In this document: one piece after another, positions 60,891 to 64,000 of the stretch
Layout: the number at the start of each line of letters is the position of its first letter
Position numbering within the stretch: position 1 is the stretch's first letter
NCBI RefSeq assembly: GCF_001974875.1
Contig: NZ_MTQD01000004.1
Coordinates: forward strand, 62,001-126,000
Length of the DNA stretch: 64,000 nt
Source of the DNA: Pseudoalteromonas sp. EB27
Lineage (GTDB): Bacteria; Pseudomonadota; Gammaproteobacteria; Enterobacterales; Alteromonadaceae
Reading direction: 5' to 3'
Notes under the pieces: generated by a model
Told to the model about the DNA's origin: nothing
Databases searched by the model: none
The model's input: only the letters and a program-made list of their open reading frames with translations
Translations under genes and position numbers: made by a program

Positions 60891-61051
60891 ATACCAATTG
60901 CATTAAATAGGTGACCTATTATTACGCTAAGAAAATAGCGTAATAACAAGGCGAAAATTATGACATATAGTTGTTCTATATGAGTAATTTTTAACGCAGT
61001 TAGTAAGTTATTTAATGCGATAGAATGATCATGTTTTAATAAAATTGGTAT
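60891..61051. repeat. Palindromic repeat family, copy C
   Basis: 161 bp with ends ATACCAATT and AATTGGTAT. The core hairpin is ATATAG-TTGTT-CTATAT within AAAATTA/TAATTTT; relative to copy B both strands of the stem changed together. It carries an additional stem TTACGCTA/TAGCGTAA. It ends 24 bases before the TetR ATG. Confidence 0.85.
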
Positions 61052-61075
61052 TGCTACGGATAGGAAATATTAAAA

Positions 61076-61594
61076 ATGAGTAAAAAAGAAGCTTTATTAA
61101 AAGCAGCTGAAAACAAGGTACGCCTTGGCGGGTACAGCAATTTTAGTTTTAGAGAGCTTGCCAGCGAAGTTGGAATTAAAAGCGCCAGTGTGCACTATCA
61201 CTTTCCGACTAAGGCCGATTTAGGTGCAGAGCTTGCTCATCAATATACAAATTCTTTTTTAGCTGCGTTAGGCGAGCCAAGCGAGCTTAAAGCCAGCGGT
61301 AAAAATCCTATTGATGTGTACACTCAGCTTTTTAGAAGTGCTTTAGTTACCGACCGAAAAATGTGTTTATGTGGGTTACTAGGAGCCGAAAGCGATAGCC
61401 TTCCAGATAAAGTACGCCTTGAAGTAAAACGCTTTTTTAATCAAAACCTAACATGGCTTAGCGCTGCGCACCTAGCTAATGGTGAGCTTAACCCTACTAA
61501 AGCGGCTATTCAAACAGTGAGCTTGCTTGAGGGCGCTATGATGATAAGCAAAACGCTCGACGATAACAGTTACTTTGAACTTGCAACTCAGTAA
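61076..61594 (+). CDS. TetR/AcrR-family transcriptional regulator
   Basis: 172 residues. The helix-turn-helix is in NFSFRELASEVGIKSASVHYHFPTKADLG (about 21-50). The C-terminal ligand domain holds two cysteines (MCLCGLLGAES), which may sense electrophiles. It is divergent from GST and probably represses it. Length is a little short for the family (about 190), but the end is clear and a terminator follows. Confidence 0.9.
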   Translation: MSKKEALLKAAENKVRLGGYSNFSFRELASEVGIKSASVHYHFPTKADLGAELAHQYTNSFLAALGEPSELKASGKNPIDVYTQLFRSALVTDRKMCLCGLLGAESDSLPDKVRLEVKRFFNQNLTWLSAAHLANGELNPTKAAIQTVSLLEGAMMISKTLDDNSYFELATQ

Positions 61595-61612
61595 TACCTA
61601 AATTTAGTGCAC

Positions 61613-61653
61613 AAAAAAAAGCGAGCTATTCATTATGAATAGCTCGCTTTTTT
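61613..61653. terminator. Bidirectional terminator between TetR and CstA-type genes
   Basis: GCGAGCTATTCAT pairs with ATGAATAGCTCGC, with A residues on the left and T residues on the right, so it can stop transcripts on both strands. Confidence 0.9.
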
Positions 61654-61682
61654 AATGCTTGAAATAACTTATGTGATTATTA

Positions 61683-63152
61683 TTAAACCGCTGTTGGTTT
61701 AACTTTATGCTTAGAGTGCACAATTGCTAAAACAATTAAGCCAATCACTGTCACTACAGCGCCAATAGGTTTACCTAAATCGCTTGATAAGTTAAGACCA
61801 ATTGCTGCAGTGCCAATATAAGAAACCGTTACCGCTGTTGCTATAACAGCAGGAACACTCGCAATCCAGTGGAATGCTCCACGGTCAAACAAGTACTTAG
61901 TGGCAAGCCATAATACGCTTGTAGAAAGCAGCATGTTTGAAAATGCAAAGTAGCGCCAAATTAACGAGAAATCGAGTTTCGTCATAAAGTATGCAATAGC
62001 AAGTATAGGTACCGCTACCAATAAGCGGTTACGTAAACTTTGCGGAATATTAAACGCATCAACAACGGTTAAACGTAGTGAGCGGAACGCTGTATCGCCA
62101 GAAGTAATCGGGAAAACGGCTACTGCAATAATTGCCATTATACCGCCAAATACACCTAAGTAACTGTTAGCTACATGGTTTACAACTAAACCTGGACCAC
62201 CTTGATCAAGCAATGCTTTTAAGCCAGCGTAACCATCTGGGAACGCTGCAATACCTGCAAGTGCCCATACACAACCAACAATACCTTCACACATCATAGC
62301 GCCGTAATAAACTGGGCGTACGTATTTTTCGTTAGTTAAACAGCGCGCAATAATTGGCGCTTGAGTAGAGTGAAAACCACTAATAGCACCACAGGTAATT
62401 GTTATAAATAGCAATGGCCACGTTGGTAACCCATCTGGGTTTGGTTCTAAAAAGTCATGTGCGTGGTCAGCTTCAAAGTAAGCTAAAAAGTCACTTGGAA
62501 CAGGCAAGTGCGGCGCATTAATAAGTAATGAAATAGCAATTGCCACTGTCATTACAATCATTAGCGCACCAAAAATTGGGTAAAACTTTGTTATTATTTT
62601 ATCAATTGGTAGCAAGGTAGCTAAAAAGTAATACGCTAAAATAGCAAGTACCCAAAAGGTGTTATTTGCCAGTATTGTACCTTCAAAAAAATCAAGGTTA
62701 CTTAACAAACCTGCAGGGCTCATAATAAATACTACACCTACAAAAAACAGTAGCATGGCAGTAAATATAAGCATAAAGCCTTTAAATACCACATTGTAAT
62801 AATGGCCTGCGATTTCTGGTAAGCTTTTACCATCTTCTTTTATACTCATTACACCTGAGAAGAAGTCGTGTACAGCACCACCTAAAACATTACCAAGTAC
62901 AATCCATACCAATGCAACAGGTCCGTATAAAGCACCTAAAATTGGGCCAAATATTGGACCTACGCCTGCTATGTTTAAAAACTGAATTAAAAATGCTCTT
63001 ACAGGATGAATAGCTACGTAATCAACACCTTCGCTAAAGCGTTTTTGTGGTGTATCAACGGTTGAATCCAAGCCTGCTTGCTTTTCAACAAATGGGCTAT
63101 AAAACTTATAGCCCAGTATTAAAATGGTAAGGCAGATAAAAAAGATGATCAT
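61683..63152 (-). CDS. CstA-family transporter (carbon starvation type)
   Basis: 489 residues from ATG 63152; the longer frame gives a polar tail before the first membrane segment. About thirteen membrane segments and the family motifs HPVRAFLIQFLNIAGVGPIFGPILGA and HDFFSGVMSIKEDGKSLPEI are present. E. coli CstA and BtsT are longer (about 700), so this is the short form of the family. They transport pyruvate or peptides across the inner membrane; the substrate here is unknown. Terminators lie on both sides. Confidence 0.87.
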   Translation of the reverse strand: MIIFFICLTILILGYKFYSPFVEKQAGLDSTVDTPQKRFSEGVDYVAIHPVRAFLIQFLNIAGVGPIFGPILGALYGPVALVWIVLGNVLGGAVHDFFSGVMSIKEDGKSLPEIAGHYYNVVFKGFMLIFTAMLLFFVGVVFIMSPAGLLSNLDFFEGTILANNTFWVLAILAYYFLATLLPIDKIITKFYPIFGALMIVMTVAIAISLLINAPHLPVPSDFLAYFEADHAHDFLEPNPDGLPTWPLLFITITCGAISGFHSTQAPIIARCLTNEKYVRPVYYGAMMCEGIVGCVWALAGIAAFPDGYAGLKALLDQGGPGLVVNHVANSYLGVFGGIMAIIAVAVFPITSGDTAFRSLRLTVVDAFNIPQSLRNRLLVAVPILAIAYFMTKLDFSLIWRYFAFSNMLLSTSVLWLATKYLFDRGAFHWIASVPAVIATAVTVSYIGTAAIGLNLSSDLGKPIGAVVTVIGLIVLAIVHSKHKVKPTAV

Positions 63153-63357
63153 AAAGCACGTTTCTCTTTTTGTATGTATGTTATAGAGCGCATGTGTGTC
63201 GCCCCGCCTGTTCAATCCGTGAATAATCGACGATTTTATCAAAGCGTCATAACCCTAACAATAAGACGTTTAGCTAATACAATAATCGATATAAGTCACT
63301 ATTTACGCAACATGCACACTTAACACTCACTTATCGCCTACGTCTTATTTTAGGCAC

Positions 63358-63393
63358 AAAAAAAGCGGTTAAACTTTTACGTATAACCGCTTT
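63358..63393 (-). terminator. Rho-independent terminator of the sugar kinase gene
   Basis: On the minus strand AAAGCGGTTA, a 12-base loop and TAACCGCTTT are followed by TTTT. It lies 17 bases after the kinase stop codon. Confidence 0.85.
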
Positions 63394-63409
63394 CACACAC
63401 AATGTTTTT

Positions 63410-64000
63410 TTAAAGTGGGTTCATAAACTCACTAATTTGTTGATGCGTTAAAGTAGGTGTTGCACCAGAGCTTTCGGCGACCATAGCGCCAACAGCACAT
63501 GCAAAGTCAACGGCATATTGCGCGTCGTCGTTGCTACAAAGCTGATATATTAACGAACCTAAAAACGAATCCCCTGCGCCAACAGTATCAATTACGCTAA
63601 TTAAATAACCTGAATTATAAAAATTATCGCCTTTGATTGTTAACAAAGCACCGTGGCTACCTTTGGTTACACATAAGTAATCGGTATTTGTTTGCTGTGC
63701 AATAAACGCTAAATTTTGTTCAAGCGAATGAAACTTACAACCCATCGCTTTTGCTATTTCGTATAGCTCTTCATCGTTTAATTTAATAAAGTCTGCTTTA
63801 TTCATTAAATCTACAAGTGTTTCTAGCTTGTAATGCGGTGCACGTAGGTTTACGTCAAATACTTTAAAGTTTGCTACATCAACTAGTTGATTTAATGTTG
63901 CTAAAGACGCTTCGCTTCGCCCAATTAAGCTGCCAAATACAAATACATCGCTACTTTTAACTTTACTAAGTAACTCATCTGTAAGCGCTATATTATCCCA
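63410..64000 (-). CDS. PfkB-family sugar kinase, C-terminal part (cut by window edge)
   Basis: The minus-strand frame stays open from the stop at 63410 to the window edge, 196 residues, so the first Met seen inside (63805) is not the start. The stretch upstream of that Met reads FDVNLRAPHYKLETLV, typical of PfkB kinases. The catalytic motif DTVGAGDSF lies near residue 137 of the fragment, so the active site is intact. It resembles fructokinases, a second one besides 57251. The start lies beyond the window. Confidence 0.85.
   Translation of the reverse strand, partial: WDNIALTDELLSKVKSSDVFVFGSLIGRSEASLATLNQLVDVANFKVFDVNLRAPHYKLETLVDLMNKADFIKLNDEELYEIAKAMGCKFHSLEQNLAFIAQQTNTDYLCVTKGSHGALLTIKGDNFYNSGYLISVIDTVGAGDSFLGSLIYQLCSNDDAQYAVDFACAVGAMVAESSGATPTLTHQQISEFMNPL

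Larger units (their letters stand above)
60687..61075. other. Divergent GST-TetR control region with repeat copy C
   Basis: 389 bp with two operator-like sites (60734-60749, 60867-60882) and repeat copy C (60891-61051). No gene or RNA was recognised. Confidence 0.5.

Noticed and set aside
1-64000. CRISPR arrays, tRNA or rRNA genes, prophage or insertion sequence genes
   Set aside because: No regular spaced direct repeats, cloverleaf patterns, transposase or phage structural proteins were recognised on either strand.

Overview
The window looks like a chromosomal segment of a marine gammaproteobacterium of the Pseudoalteromonas/Alteromonadales type. The basis is low GC (about 40 percent by eye), three large TonB-dependent receptors, a secreted laminarinase, many small lipoproteins, and protein sequences resembling those families. 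No rRNA, tRNA, CRISPR array, transposase or phage gene was seen. Both window edges cut genes: one on the minus strand at 1-72 and a PfkB sugar kinase at 63410-64000.

Layout. 1-1.7 kb: two hypothetical minus-strand genes and a partial one, with an integron attC-like site (121-192) that overlaps the stop codon of the first. 2-7 kb: a short UvrA paralogue, a LinB-like haloalkane dehalogenase divergent from a MarR regulator, and a LysE exporter. 7-13.5 kb: a secreted S9 peptidase with a duplicated 3' fragment, a LacI regulator overlapping a glycosyltransferase, and a ThrE-like exporter. 13.7-21.7 kb: PoxB, an RluA-type pseudouridine synthase, a TPR-GGDEF cyclase, two tandem small lipoproteins, a hemerythrin and a DoxX protein. 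22.1-32.7 kb: an eight-gene collinear block made of a TonB receptor, a VTT/flavin-disulfide reductase fusion, DUF547, YnjB-YnjC-YnjD ABC importer, a CDP-alcohol phosphatidyltransferase (YnjF type) and a fatty acid hydroxylase-like protein. 33-38.8 kb: a laminarin locus (GH16 lipoprotein and TonB receptor) with a promoter and two perfect operators. 39-44.3 kb: SDR/LysR pair, S41 peptidase, acetyltransferase, cation/proton antiporter. 44.5-47.2 kb: a bufferin-type copper RiPP cluster (DUF2282 precursor, MNIO enzyme, DUF2063 partner, DoxX). 47.9-50.5 kb: aldehyde dehydrogenase and AraC regulator. 50.5-58.2 kb: a sucrose locus (LacI, sucrose phosphorylase, MFS, TonB receptor, fructokinase) with two perfect operators. 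58.2-64 kb: NTF2-like, STAS, cupin, GST/TetR, a CstA-type transporter and a sugar kinase.

How genes work together. In the laminarin locus the lipoprotein GH16 would cut beta-1,3-glucan at the surface and the receptor would import the oligomers. In the sucrose locus the receptor and MFS permease would bring sucrose in, the phosphorylase would yield glucose-1-phosphate and fructose, and the kinase would phosphorylate fructose. The 22-33 kb block has the parts of a complete import route (outer membrane, periplasm, inner membrane) followed by lipid-modifying enzymes; its substrate is unknown, and it is the best candidate for an undescribed system. A family of palindromic repeats (about 160 bp, three copies, plus one 40-bp mini copy) is scattered through the right half. 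Its predicted hairpins are conserved between copies by compensatory base changes.
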